Positions 1 to 8,239 of a stretch of 64,000 bases of DNA are shown here, piece by piece. This stretch comes from Deltaproteobacteria bacterium. GTDB lineage: Bacteria; Desulfobacterota; Deferrisomatia; Deferrisomatales; JACRMM01. The notes under the pieces were generated by a model. It was given only the letters and a program-made list of their open reading frames with translations. It did no database searches and was not told the origin of the DNA. The first letter of the stretch is position 1, and each line of letters begins with the position of its first letter. A program made the translations under genes and the position numbers. The stretch is taken from the NCBI GenBank assembly GCA_016214985.1, contig JACRMM010000044.1, positions 1 through 64,000 on the forward strand, given 5' to 3'.

Positions 1-420
1 GCGGGGCCGGCGTGTGGGAATGAGGAGGAGAGGTATGACCGATGGTGTGCGATCGGATCAATGACTCTGACGAGGACGGACCGGAAAGGCGGGACGCCGG
101 CGAAGTTGATCTACCCTGCCGCGCAGCGGCTTACTTGAACCCCTCGCTGCACTGTTGAGAGCCTTGGGCTGGAGCCCCTCTGTCCCCGTGGTCCAAGACG
201 TCCCTTTGGCCCCGCTTCGTGAGGCCGGTGCTTCCTGGCGATGTCTCAGCGACGCGGCCCACCACATAGGGCAATTCTGTTAGATATGACGGACGCCGCT
301 TGCAGTTGCCTCTTTGCCCCCACGTTCTGTTCCCATTTTCCCCTGTACAACCAAACCCTTGCGCTGTCGGGATCCGCATATCCGTAACGGCACGTTAGTT
401 GCTGTTAATGGGGACAAGCA
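1..420. other. Leading stretch without a recognisable gene
   Basis: No reading frame here has a convincing ribosome binding site, conserved motif or neighbour relationship. The first 300 bases are GC-rich. From about 340 the composition becomes more AT-rich, leading into the CsbD-like gene, so the promoter of that gene probably lies at about 340-420, but I cannot pick its boxes with confidence. The left end may carry the tail of a gene that starts outside the window. Confidence 0.4.
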
Positions 421-648
421 ATGGGCGACATCAGCGACAAGGCGAACGACAAGATCGGGCAAACCGTGGGCAGCGTGGCCACGAACAAAGGACTCAGACT
501 GGAGGGACGCCTGCAGAGCCGAGTGGAAGGCGCGATAAAGAGGAAGAGGCGCCTAGTCAACGGAGAAACCAGCACTGACATGGATGTCCAACGAAGTAAG
601 TTGAGGAGGTTGTTATGGATACTACAACTCTTATCATCCTCATCGTAG
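421..648 (+). CDS. CsbD-like small stress protein
   Basis: A 75-residue, charged protein. Residues 5-45 (DKANDKIGQTVG, then an alternating charged and Gly pattern ending VEGAIKRKR) resemble the CsbD family of small helical proteins, which are induced by general stress in many bacteria and have no known enzymatic activity. The last 12 residues are read from DNA that also encodes the start of the next small gene in another frame. The hydrophobic tail (LLWILQLL) is therefore probably not conserved. No strong Shine-Dalgarno sequence precedes this ATG. The gene opens a group of four very small genes that often sit together in proteobacterial genomes. The family assignment is moderate because the sequence is short and divergent. 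Confidence 0.5.
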   Translation: MGDISDKANDKIGQTVGSVATNKGLRLEGRLQSRVEGAIKRKRRLVNGETSTDMDVQRSKLRRLLWILQLLSSSS

Positions 649-704
649 TATTCTTAATAGTATTCGGCGGGGGCGGTGGTTACTATTGGACTAGACCACG
701 GTAG
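615..704 (+). CDS. 29-residue single-span membrane peptide
   Basis: A very short gene with a strong GAGGAGGT ribosome site at 603-610, ending TAG at 702-704. The product starts MDTTTLIILIVVF, giving one hydrophobic span (residues 5-17). A GGGGG turn and the tail YYWTRPR follow. This layout (TTT-L-I-I-hydrophobic, glycine run, aromatic-Arg end) recurs in small predicted membrane proteins found next to CsbD-like genes. Function is unknown. It overlaps the end of the preceding gene by 34 bases in a different frame, which suggests translational coupling. The ribosome site is better than that of its neighbour, so this is probably the real product of the overlap. Confidence 0.6.
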   Translation: MDTTTLIILIVVFLIVFGGGGGYYWTRPR

Positions 705-823
705 GTGTTGCTCCTCGCTCAATAAGTTCAGCTCGCCCGCGGAAGTGGAGGGGAGGTGCGCTGCCGACGGGGGTGACGTTTGTCGGATGCCGCTGTCTCA
801 CATATAAGCTATGAGAGTGACTC

Positions 824-997
824 ATGTCGTTTGTGCTTTATGTCATCGGGTTTGCAGTTTTGATCGGCGGCGTGGCGTGGGCCCTCATCACAGCCGGGGT
901 GTGCGTCCAGTACGTGGTCATCGCGTGTGTCATCATGCTCGGCATCGGAATCTTGACCGAGGTGACCCGGACGCGGTCCAAGGACCGTTCGTCTTGA
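824..997 (+). CDS. 57-residue two-span membrane protein
   Basis: The start ATG is at 824 and TGA at 995-997. The protein begins MSFVLYVIGFAVLIGGVAW. It has two hydrophobic helices (about residues 3-24 and 28-45) separated by a short polar turn with a Cys, and ends in a basic tail (TRTRSKDRSS). Small membrane proteins with this pattern are widespread and uncharacterised, usually close to CsbD-like and small lipoprotein genes as here. I see no strong Shine-Dalgarno sequence. The length, the clean two-helix pattern and the positive-inside C-terminal tail support a real gene. Confidence 0.6.
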   Translation: MSFVLYVIGFAVLIGGVAWALITAGVCVQYVVIACVIMLGIGILTEVTRTRSKDRSS

Positions 998-1099
998 TCC
1001 GGCGCCGAACCGTTCTACCCCCTCGCTGTTCCTGGGAGCGTCAGGCCGGAGCCCCTCATGTTCCCGTTGTTCAACCCGCCATTCACGGAGGTACTCAAA

Positions 1100-1285
1100 A
1101 TGAAACCTGGCAAGATTCTGGCGACAGTCTTGACGGTGATGCCCTTGCTCCTTTGCCTGCCAGCTTGTCAAAAGGCAGAGGGCCCTGCCGAGCGTTCGGG
1201 CAAGGCGGTCGACAACGCGCTCGACAAGGCGGGCCAGCAGGTCGAGAAGGCAGGAGATACGATCAAGGACGCCGCCAAGCGGTAG
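1100..1285 (+). CDS. Small entericidin-like lipoprotein
   Basis: A 61-residue exported lipoprotein, with GGAGG at 1087-1091 upstream of ATG. Residues 1-22 are a lipoprotein signal (MKPGK then a hydrophobic run) ending in the lipobox LPAC, so Cys23 would be acylated. The mature part is a single amphipathic helix with repeating Lys/Asp spacing (ERSGKAVDNALDKAGQQVEK). This matches short helical lipoproteins found beside CsbD genes. A role in envelope stress is inferred only from the neighbours. It is the last of four tiny plus-strand genes. Confidence 0.7.
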   Translation: MKPGKILATVLTVMPLLLCLPACQKAEGPAERSGKAVDNALDKAGQQVEKAGDTIKDAAKR

Positions 1286-1388
1286 GCCTTGCGGACCACC
1301 CAAAGTCGCGGCTTCGGGTGACGTCCGGGGTGCCACCCACCGCAACGCACGATGGCACTCTCGTCCGACCAGGCCTACCGCTCCGTTT

Positions 1389-2009
1389 CTACTTCTTCGC
1401 CCACTGCCCGCCGTCGGCCTGGACCCACCAGCCGGGCTGCGCCTTGTCCCGCCACTGCTTCGCGAAGATCTCCTCCACCTGGCGCGTCTGCTCGGGCTTC
1501 AGGTTCAGGGCTCTCGCGACCTCCTGGTAGAGTTGTCGCCGGGCACCGTTGTCCGCGTCCACGAGCCTCCGGAGGGCCGCCACCTGCGGCAGGGGCAGGC
1601 CGGCCGTATCGCGCGCCTCCAGATACCCGTCCTTGGTGATCCCGAGCTGGCCCTGCTGGTAGTAGGGCAGGAGTTCTCGATGGCGCTGCGCGATCTGGTC
1701 CTTGAGGGCCCGGATCGCGGCGTTGCTCACGCTGGTCGCCTCTTCGGCCTGGGCCTCGGCCGGCCCGAGCCAGTTCCACGCCCACCTCTCGCGGGCGGCC
1801 GGTTCGAGGGAGGAGTGAGGCTTCTCTGCCGGGGGCTGCGGCGGCGGCGCGGGTTCTCCTTGACCCTCCTTGTAGACGTCTCCGACGATCTTCTCTGCCG
1901 TCTTCTCCACCTGCGCCGCCGGGAAGTAGATGTTGACCGTCACGCACGCGGCGATCGCGAGCAGGCCTGCCGGAACCCACCATCGGCTTCGTGAAGGGAT
2001 TCGTGTCAT
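1389..2009 (-). CDS. YdbL-like DUF1318 lipoprotein
   Basis: A 206-residue envelope protein. The start ATG at 2009 is preceded by AAGGAGC. The N-terminus is a basic and hydrophobic signal ending in IAACVTVNIYFPAA, giving a lipobox (IAAC) followed by the NIYFPAAQVEK motif typical of DUF1318/YdbL proteins. Residues 45-60 are a proline-rich linker. The C-terminal half contains the conserved helical DUF1318 part (AIRALKDQIAQRH, Leu-rich helices, QWRDKAQPGWW). In enterobacteria YdbL is encoded with YdbH and YnbE, an outer-membrane and inter-membrane lipid-transport-linked set. Here the upstream gene, 22 bases away on the same strand, is a YdbH-like protein, which supports the assignment. Confidence 0.8.
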   Translation of the reverse strand: MTRIPSRSRWWVPAGLLAIAACVTVNIYFPAAQVEKTAEKIVGDVYKEGQGEPAPPPQPPAEKPHSSLEPAARERWAWNWLGPAEAQAEEATSVSNAAIRALKDQIAQRHRELLPYYQQGQLGITKDGYLEARDTAGLPLPQVAALRRLVDADNGARRQLYQEVARALNLKPEQTRQVEEIFAKQWRDKAQPGWWVQADGGQWAKK

Positions 2010-2031
2010 GGAAGCTCCTTTCCGTGCTGAG

Positions 2032-5000
2032 CTAATGAGCGAGGTCAGGGGAGGCGCCCTTGTCGGTCACCCGTTTCAGACGGTCGATCATGTCCGAGAA
2101 GCTGATCCGGTTGTCCGGGTTGCTGTTGACCACGTTGATGCCGGAAAAGGCGGGCCGCTTGACGAGGTACTCCACGCCGTTCTCGCGGATGAGCCCCCGG
2201 ACCGTGAAGACGTCGTTTCGCAAGTCGCACTCGAACCCCATCCGGTCGTACGGGAACTCCCGGAAGAACCTCGTCATGATCGAGAGACCGAGCCCCCCGA
2301 GCGCTGAGCCGGTCCCCAGAAGCGAGATGGAGTTGACGGCTTTCAGGCTGACGAGCTGCCCGACACCCTTGACGGGCACCGACTCCATCCGCAGGTGAAA
2401 CGCGACCGGTTGCCCGTAGGCGACCCGCAACCCCCGGGCTGAGCCGGTCACGCGGCCCGTGATCCGCCCCAAGTCGAGCGCCGCCGACAGCTGCTCGAGG
2501 TCGAGGAGGGCCAGGTTCACGTCGGCGCCGATCTCCCGCCCGGGGCTCAAGGGCCGGGCCACCGAAGGATCTCGGATCTCCAGCCGCCCCCCCAGGAAGT
2601 CCCCGGCCAGCGTGCCCGACGTCGTCAGCTCGTCCCGGGTGAGACGCAAGGGGTCGAGCACTCCCCCCAGATGGCCCCGGCGCAGCGCGCTCTTCGTGGG
2701 AAGCCGTCCGAGGTCGAGGTCGTCCAACGCGGCACGGGCCTCGAGCCGGAACTTCGAGGAGAGCGGCTCGCCGACGCCGATCCGGTGCAGGGAGAGTCTA
2801 CCCCCAAACAAGGGGAGGTCGATGCTGCCCCCCAGCACCAGGCGATTGGGGACCAGGGCGGCAGGGAGGTCGATCGGGCCTGCCTCCTGGCCCGCCGCGG
2901 CGAACTGCCGGACGCGAAGCCGTCCCCAGGAGGTGCCCGCCGCCGGCCCGGCGCGACCGGGATCCGGTTTGCCGAAGGCGTAGGCGACCGGGAGGTCGAG
3001 CTCCAGGCCCGAGACGAAGGGGGGCGCACCTTTGCGGCGGAGCGCCCCAGAACGAAGCGAGACCCGCCCGCTGAGATCCGCCGTCCGTCCGAGCCCCGAG
3101 AAGGCGAGGTTCGCAGCGGCGGTGCCCTCCGCCTCGAGGCCGGTCAGGCCGGGGTGCGAAGGCGCGAGGGGATCCCTCACGAAGGTGGAGAAGAGTCGCC
3201 CCAGGTTGGCCTCGCTCACGACGATCCTGCCCCGATGCGCCCATCCCCGTGCACCGCGCGAGGCCTCGGCCCGGACCGCGACGCTGCCGAAGCCGCCGAG
3301 CCTGCCCTCAAAACGCAGGTCTCGGTACCGTTCGGGGCCCGTCCGGGTCAGGCCGAAGCGCACCCGCAGCGGAGCCTGGGCCAGGTCCGCGTAGGTCGTG
3401 CCCCAGAGCGCCTCACCGTGCGCCGAGGCGAGGTCGCCGCTCAATCGGAGAGGGGAACCGAGCCGAGCCTCGAGCGCGAGTCGGCCTCCCAGATGTTGTC
3501 CCATCTGGTCGCCCGCGGGCGAACTGAAGCCCACCTGTTCCGCGGTGGCGGAAGCGACCACGGCCGTCTCCCCGCCGGCCGGCTCGACCCTGACGTCGAG
3601 CCCCACCTCCCCCGTCGAGTTCCACCGGCTCCAGTCGGCGCCGACGAGAGCTCCCGCGACGGCCAGGGCCGAAGGAAATCGGAGCCTCTGACCCCTCAGA
3701 CCGCCCCGGCTTCCCCCGCGGCCGAAGGCGAGCCGGCCGGTGAGTCGCCCGAGGGTCTCGGACGTGAGGTCGAGCCCTTCCACGCGGAACCCCCCGGGCT
3801 CCGTGGCAGCGCTCCCCCGGAGTTCCAGCCTTCCGAGGGGTATCGGCCGGCCCTCGTACACGACTCCTCCGGCCGGCGCGGACACCGACGCGGACGCCAA
3901 CGTCGGCGCGGAGAGGTTCCCGGAAACGGGGGCGACCAGACGAAACGTTCCGAGTTCCAGCGCTCCCCGCCTCCAACGTCCCACGGCGTCAAGGTGTCCC
4001 CCCAGGGCCACTCGAGCCGTGGACCAATCCTCGAGCGGACCTCCGGCCCGAAACCACCCGGACAGGCGCGCGCTCACCCCCCACTGCGGCACTCCCAAGG
4101 CCAGAGACCGGGGGAAGAGTTCGAGAGCGAGCGCACGCGTTCCACGACGGCCCGCATCGAGCCGGCACCGAAACGGGAGCCCCCCCGCCGCTTCGACCGC
4201 GGGGACGTTCGAGGGCAGGAGCGGGGACAGGAGAGCCCACAGACGCGAGGTGTCCGGCAGGGCACCCTCGAGGGTCCCGACCACATCGAAGGTGGAACGC
4301 CCGGAGCGCCGGCCCCGGGCCCGAACCACGCGGGGCACGTCGAGCAGACGAACCTCCAGCCGAGGGTCCCTTCCGTCCAGCGTCGCGCTCCCCGCGGCGC
4401 TCAGGTGCGCCCGCCCCAGGTCCACGGGCTCCCGGCCTTCGGCGTGCCATCGGGCGCCCGGGAGATCCAGGGTCACGTCGCGGGCCTCGACCACCTTCGG
4501 TGTGAGCCGAAAGGCGCCGTGCCCCAGAACGTCCGTGGAGAGCCGAGGGAGATCCAGCCGCCCGCGGGTGAGCGACAACGCGGCCTCGAGGGCCGGACCG
4601 GGGACGGCCAGCCCCACGCTCTCGACGTTTCCCACGGCGAGCGTGGAAGCGCCCCGGGAAAGGCTCACCGTCGCCTCCCCGCGGAAGCGACGGTTCACGC
4701 CCCGATCCGGTGCGAGGCTCACCCGGAGCCCCTCGACCTTGACGATGCCCTGCGGTACGGCGAACAGGACGCGGGCGTCCGAGACCGAGAGCTCGCGCAT
4801 GCGGAAGACCCATCGGAGCGCGGTCAGATCCGGGGGCCTCTCGGTCGGCCGGGGGCGCGTTCGTTCGAACCGAAGCCCCCGCGTCTCCACGCGGGCAAGC
4901 CAGGGGCCGCCATCGAGGAGCCGGCGCGGAGCGAACTCTACACCGAGGTGGTCGATCGTCAGGCGATCGTCGTCGGGCCGCGGACCCGCGAGCGAGAGGT

Positions 5001-5244
5001 CATCCAAGACCAGCGCCGGCGGGTTTAGGGTCAAGGAGAGGCGGGACGCCGAGGCGTGGCCCCCGGCAGGTGCGAGCGCCCGCAAGAGCAGGGACCGGAA
5101 CAGGTCCGGCCGAGCGACCAGCACGGCACCGGCGAGAAGAACGAACGCCGACGCCGCGGCGAGAGCGACGGCGAACCAGAGGAGGGCGCACCGGAGGATC
5201 CGGGCCAGCCCCCGGTGCGGCGCAAGTCTCGGGAAACGGACCAC
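2032..5244 (-). CDS. YdbH/AsmA-like inter-membrane bridge protein
   Basis: About 1070 residues. An N-terminal transmembrane helix (LLWFAVALAAASAFVLLAG) is followed by a long repetitive beta-rich region of the AsmA/TamB/YdbH superfamily, with many short strands and the frequent wording of L-x-G-x-L/R repeats. The last 110 residues (LVSLKAVNSISLLGTG, FREFPYDRMGFECDL, NPDNRISFSDMIDRL) resemble the conserved C-terminus of YdbH, which in E. coli acts redundantly with TamB and YhdP in phospholipid transport to the outer membrane. I place the start at GTG 5244 because AGGAAAGG lies just upstream. A GTG at 5280 is also in frame but has no ribosome site. It probably forms an operon with the DUF1318 lipoprotein downstream. 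Confidence 0.75.
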   Translation of the reverse strand: MVRFPRLAPHRGLARILRCALLWFAVALAAASAFVLLAGAVLVARPDLFRSLLLRALAPAGGHASASRLSLTLNPPALVLDDLSLAGPRPDDDRLTIDHLGVEFAPRRLLDGGPWLARVETRGLRFERTRPRPTERPPDLTALRWVFRMRELSVSDARVLFAVPQGIVKVEGLRVSLAPDRGVNRRFRGEATVSLSRGASTLAVGNVESVGLAVPGPALEAALSLTRGRLDLPRLSTDVLGHGAFRLTPKVVEARDVTLDLPGARWHAEGREPVDLGRAHLSAAGSATLDGRDPRLEVRLLDVPRVVRARGRRSGRSTFDVVGTLEGALPDTSRLWALLSPLLPSNVPAVEAAGGLPFRCRLDAGRRGTRALALELFPRSLALGVPQWGVSARLSGWFRAGGPLEDWSTARVALGGHLDAVGRWRRGALELGTFRLVAPVSGNLSAPTLASASVSAPAGGVVYEGRPIPLGRLELRGSAATEPGGFRVEGLDLTSETLGRLTGRLAFGRGGSRGGLRGQRLRFPSALAVAGALVGADWSRWNSTGEVGLDVRVEPAGGETAVVASATAEQVGFSSPAGDQMGQHLGGRLALEARLGSPLRLSGDLASAHGEALWGTTYADLAQAPLRVRFGLTRTGPERYRDLRFEGRLGGFGSVAVRAEASRGARGWAHRGRIVVSEANLGRLFSTFVRDPLAPSHPGLTGLEAEGTAAANLAFSGLGRTADLSGRVSLRSGALRRKGAPPFVSGLELDLPVAYAFGKPDPGRAGPAAGTSWGRLRVRQFAAAGQEAGPIDLPAALVPNRLVLGGSIDLPLFGGRLSLHRIGVGEPLSSKFRLEARAALDDLDLGRLPTKSALRRGHLGGVLDPLRLTRDELTTSGTLAGDFLGGRLEIRDPSVARPLSPGREIGADVNLALLDLEQLSAALDLGRITGRVTGSARGLRVAYGQPVAFHLRMESVPVKGVGQLVSLKAVNSISLLGTGSALGGLGLSIMTRFFREFPYDRMGFECDLRNDVFTVRGLIRENGVEYLVKRPAFSGINVVNSNPDNRISFSDMIDRLKRVTDKGASPDLAH

Positions 5245-5388
5245 CAGCGGGCCTTTCCTGCCTTCGTGACGGAACCGCACCCGAGTGTAGGAGCCCGGGC
5301 GGGGCTGTCAACGCCAAGCGCTTGAGAACAGCCCTTGAGGACAGGCGGACTTCAGGGCCTGAGACCTGCGGACCGGGTCGCCTCCCCT

Positions 5389-7473
5389 TCACCCCACCGT
5401 GAGGCTCCCCAGGTACTGTTCGAGCTCCCGCTGCTGGCCGTCGCGCTTTTTCTGAAGCTCCTCGCGCTCGGCCTGGAGCTTCTCGATGGCCGTCTCCTGC
5501 TCGTTGAGCTTGGCGACGAGGCGGCCGTGGTACTGGGTGTCGGCCGAGACGGCGGCGAGGTTCTGGCGGATCCTCTCCTGCTCTCTCCCGATGTCGTCGA
5601 CGGCGGTCGCGCGCCGCGCGATCTCCCGGTCGGTCTCGGCCACCGCCTGTCGCAGCTGGGCGGCCTTGGCCAGCGCGTCCCGGACGGCCTTGGGAAGCTC
5701 TCCCGTGCGCCCGTAGAAGGCGAGCTGGCCGGGGTCGGAGGCGAGCAAGGCGAAGCTCTCGTCCCGCACCAGCTCCTCGCGAACCGTGAGCTTCGTGGTC
5801 TTGCCGGCCGCGACCTTGCCCTCGAAGCGGTAGAGCGCGTCGGTCGTTTCGTCGGCCTTGGCGGGTTCCACGAGCTTCCAGCCCGGCCGCAGCACATGCT
5901 CGATCACGAGGGTCTTGTCCCGGTCTCCCTTGTTCTCGGCCCGATACTCCCTCACCGCGACGTTCTTGCGGGTAATCCAGAGCACGCCCTTCACGATCTT
6001 CCCCGTCTGGACCGCGCTCTCCTCCCGCCCCTGGGTCGCGTCGACGAGCACCTCCTGGTCGATCCCGTAGCTCAGGAGGCGCTGCTGACCCGGCGGCACG
6101 TCGTCCAGTCGCGCGTCGCCCGCGTAAGCGCCCCCGTCGAACACCGTGACCGGCCCCTGGAGGAGGTGCTTGCCCGTGGTGTTCTTGAGGCGGGCGCCGG
6201 AGAGCGGGTTTCGGGGGACAACGGCCGGGTTGTAGATCGCGAGCCGCTCGGCCTCGACCGGGTCGGCCACGATGGGGAGCATGGCCGACTGCTGGCGGGG
6301 CAGGGAGACCTCCTCCACCGTGTACTGGAAGAGCGCGCCGACCTTGGCCGTGGCGGCGAGGGACGCGACGGAGCTCGCGGCGTCGAGCGGCGTGTCGGCG
6401 ACCGCGCCGGGCCCGGGGGCCATCATGGATTGGTACCCTGCTGACGGAAGCGCGAGCGCCTTCCTGGCCCTTCCGCCCTCGGCCCGTTTGGCGGCGAACG
6501 CCTGGACGTCTTTCTCCTCGGCCTCCAGCCCGGCGTCGTACGCCTGGGGCTTCAGGTTGGCGTAGAGCTCGGTCTGGACCACCGGCCTCGGGGCATAGAG
6601 GGGCCGGTAGAGATCCTGGACGAAGGAGAGTGGGCGGCCGCTCACGAGCGTCAGACGCACGCCGCTCCAGTCGCTGTCCGTCTGGTTCTCGACGATGGCC
6701 CATCCCTGGAGGAGTGGCTTGCCCTCGGCCTGCGGCGGTAAGAGCAGGCGATAGCTGGTCTTCCAGACGGGCGTCTCCACCACGTAACCCACTCGCACGC
6801 GCCGCTCTCCCGAGCCGCTGAGCTCCAAGCGCACGGGCTTCTTGTCCTGGTCGCGCGCCTGGGAGAGGGCGTCGAGAGCCCGGCCGAGCTCGTCCCGGAG
6901 CTTCGGGTCGTCGATCCGGAGCTCTCGCACCTGGTCCAGGGCGAGGGAGCGAAGGGACGGTCCGGTGAGGAGGTTCAGGAACGCCATCGGGGCGAGCTCT
7001 CCTTTGTCCCCGGCCGGGCGCTGGCGGACCTCCACGCCCACGACCGTGCCCGACAGGGTCTCGCTCGACTCGGACACGGTAACCCGGGCTCCCCGCAGCT
7101 GGTTCAAGACGTCCGCCAGGGGCGGGTTGCCGGTGAGGTCGAGCTGGAAGCTCTTCAAGATACGGGCGATCGGGTCCTGGGAAGGGTAGACGACGGCGCG
7201 CACGGTCCCGCCGCCGAGGTCCTGGAGGACGAGGGACTTCAAAACGTCGTTGATCTGGCCCGAGCGGAACTGAAGCTCCGCTGCGCCGTCGCCGACCACG
7301 GCTCCGGCGTGTTCGAAGTAGCCGACGCCGGAGGAGAAGAGTGCGACCGACCGCACCGGAAGGTCGGTGGATGTGGGCGGCGCCCCCGCGGGCTCCACGC
7401 CGAGGGCGGCGCTCGAGACCACCGCGAGGGCCAGGGACGCGGTGAGGAGGAGGCGCCGGAGGGGGAGGATCAT
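5389..7473 (-). CDS. Exported DUF4139 domain protein
   Basis: A 694-residue protein with a signal peptide (MILPLRRLLLTASLALAVV, cleavage near residue 25) and an AAGGAGA ribosome site. The N-terminal domain starts with LPVRSVALFSSGVGYFEHAG, typical of the DUF4139 family. The central part has alternating beta strands (VGYVVETPVWKTSYRLLLP, VENQTDSDWSGVRLTLVSG), the DUF4139 core. The last 110 residues form a long coiled coil (AKLNEQETAIEKLQAEREEL). Homologues are uncharacterised periplasmic or surface proteins, so function is unknown. It reads in the same direction as the YdbH-like gene, with a 108-base gap that also contains the YdbH start region. Confidence 0.85.
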   Translation of the reverse strand: MILPLRRLLLTASLALAVVSSAALGVEPAGAPPTSTDLPVRSVALFSSGVGYFEHAGAVVGDGAAELQFRSGQINDVLKSLVLQDLGGGTVRAVVYPSQDPIARILKSFQLDLTGNPPLADVLNQLRGARVTVSESSETLSGTVVGVEVRQRPAGDKGELAPMAFLNLLTGPSLRSLALDQVRELRIDDPKLRDELGRALDALSQARDQDKKPVRLELSGSGERRVRVGYVVETPVWKTSYRLLLPPQAEGKPLLQGWAIVENQTDSDWSGVRLTLVSGRPLSFVQDLYRPLYAPRPVVQTELYANLKPQAYDAGLEAEEKDVQAFAAKRAEGGRARKALALPSAGYQSMMAPGPGAVADTPLDAASSVASLAATAKVGALFQYTVEEVSLPRQQSAMLPIVADPVEAERLAIYNPAVVPRNPLSGARLKNTTGKHLLQGPVTVFDGGAYAGDARLDDVPPGQQRLLSYGIDQEVLVDATQGREESAVQTGKIVKGVLWITRKNVAVREYRAENKGDRDKTLVIEHVLRPGWKLVEPAKADETTDALYRFEGKVAAGKTTKLTVREELVRDESFALLASDPGQLAFYGRTGELPKAVRDALAKAAQLRQAVAETDREIARRATAVDDIGREQERIRQNLAAVSADTQYHGRLVAKLNEQETAIEKLQAEREELQKKRDGQQRELEQYLGSLTVG

Positions 7474-8239
7474 GATCGGTCTCCTTGGAAGACGGCGAGG
7501 TGGCGTGTTGTGGCCAGGACCTGACCGAAGGCCCGGGTGGCGGTGATCCTACCGCCGTTGCGCGCCTCCGTCACGCGGGGCGTCGGGCGCGGGCCCTCTT
7601 CTTGGTCTCATCCGGGATGTGACGGGTTGAGGGGCGTCGGAAACGGTATCCAACGATCGGGGTTCTTCGAGACAGACGAGACGCTCTCAGTCTCTGCGAA
7701 AAGGTGTGCCCAATCTCTCGACTTTGGCAATTGGATTTCGGGATCGCCATCGGAAGATGGTTGCCAGCCCCCTGCACCTCTCGGATTCCAACGTTTTCGA
7801 GGGAGCCTCGGCCCCGACATCGAGAACCGAGCAGAGCTGGATCCAAAGGGCTGAGGGGGCCTGTGAAGGGCCTCCTCGGCCACCGTGCAAGAGGCATTCA
7901 AGATGGAGGGAACGCCCTTGGGGCGGCCTCGTTGCACCCCACGAACCCTTGTGTACGAACCCCCGACCGGCAGGTTCGTTGCGATGGGCCGAACGGCTTC
8001 GAATCAAGGGATCGTCGCAAGGGGGCGTCCCGTTCCGAGGATTCGGTCGCAGAGGGAGCCCTGGCACTTCACCCACCTAGCTGGTCAGTTATTGTTTTCA
8101 CAATAGTTGACGCAATAGATATCACCTGATCTACTACCAAGACATGCAGACTTCTCAACAAATGGAGGTCAAGTCTCGGCAGGCCCCTTGAGGATTCTAA
8201 CGGCAAGTGCCGCCATCCTTCCGCCAGGAGGTCTCGACC
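7474..8239. other. Gene-poor 766-bp spacer before the acyl-CoA synthetase
   Basis: No frame shows conserved protein sequence. The section 8085-8150 is AT-rich compared with its surroundings and contains TTGACG at 8107-8112 with TACT-type hexamers 17-19 bases downstream (8130-8137). That is a plausible but weak promoter for the acyl-CoA synthetase. The rest has no repeat or RNA structure I can identify. Its composition, less GC-biased than the flanking genes, suggests decayed or transferred DNA. Confidence 0.4.
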
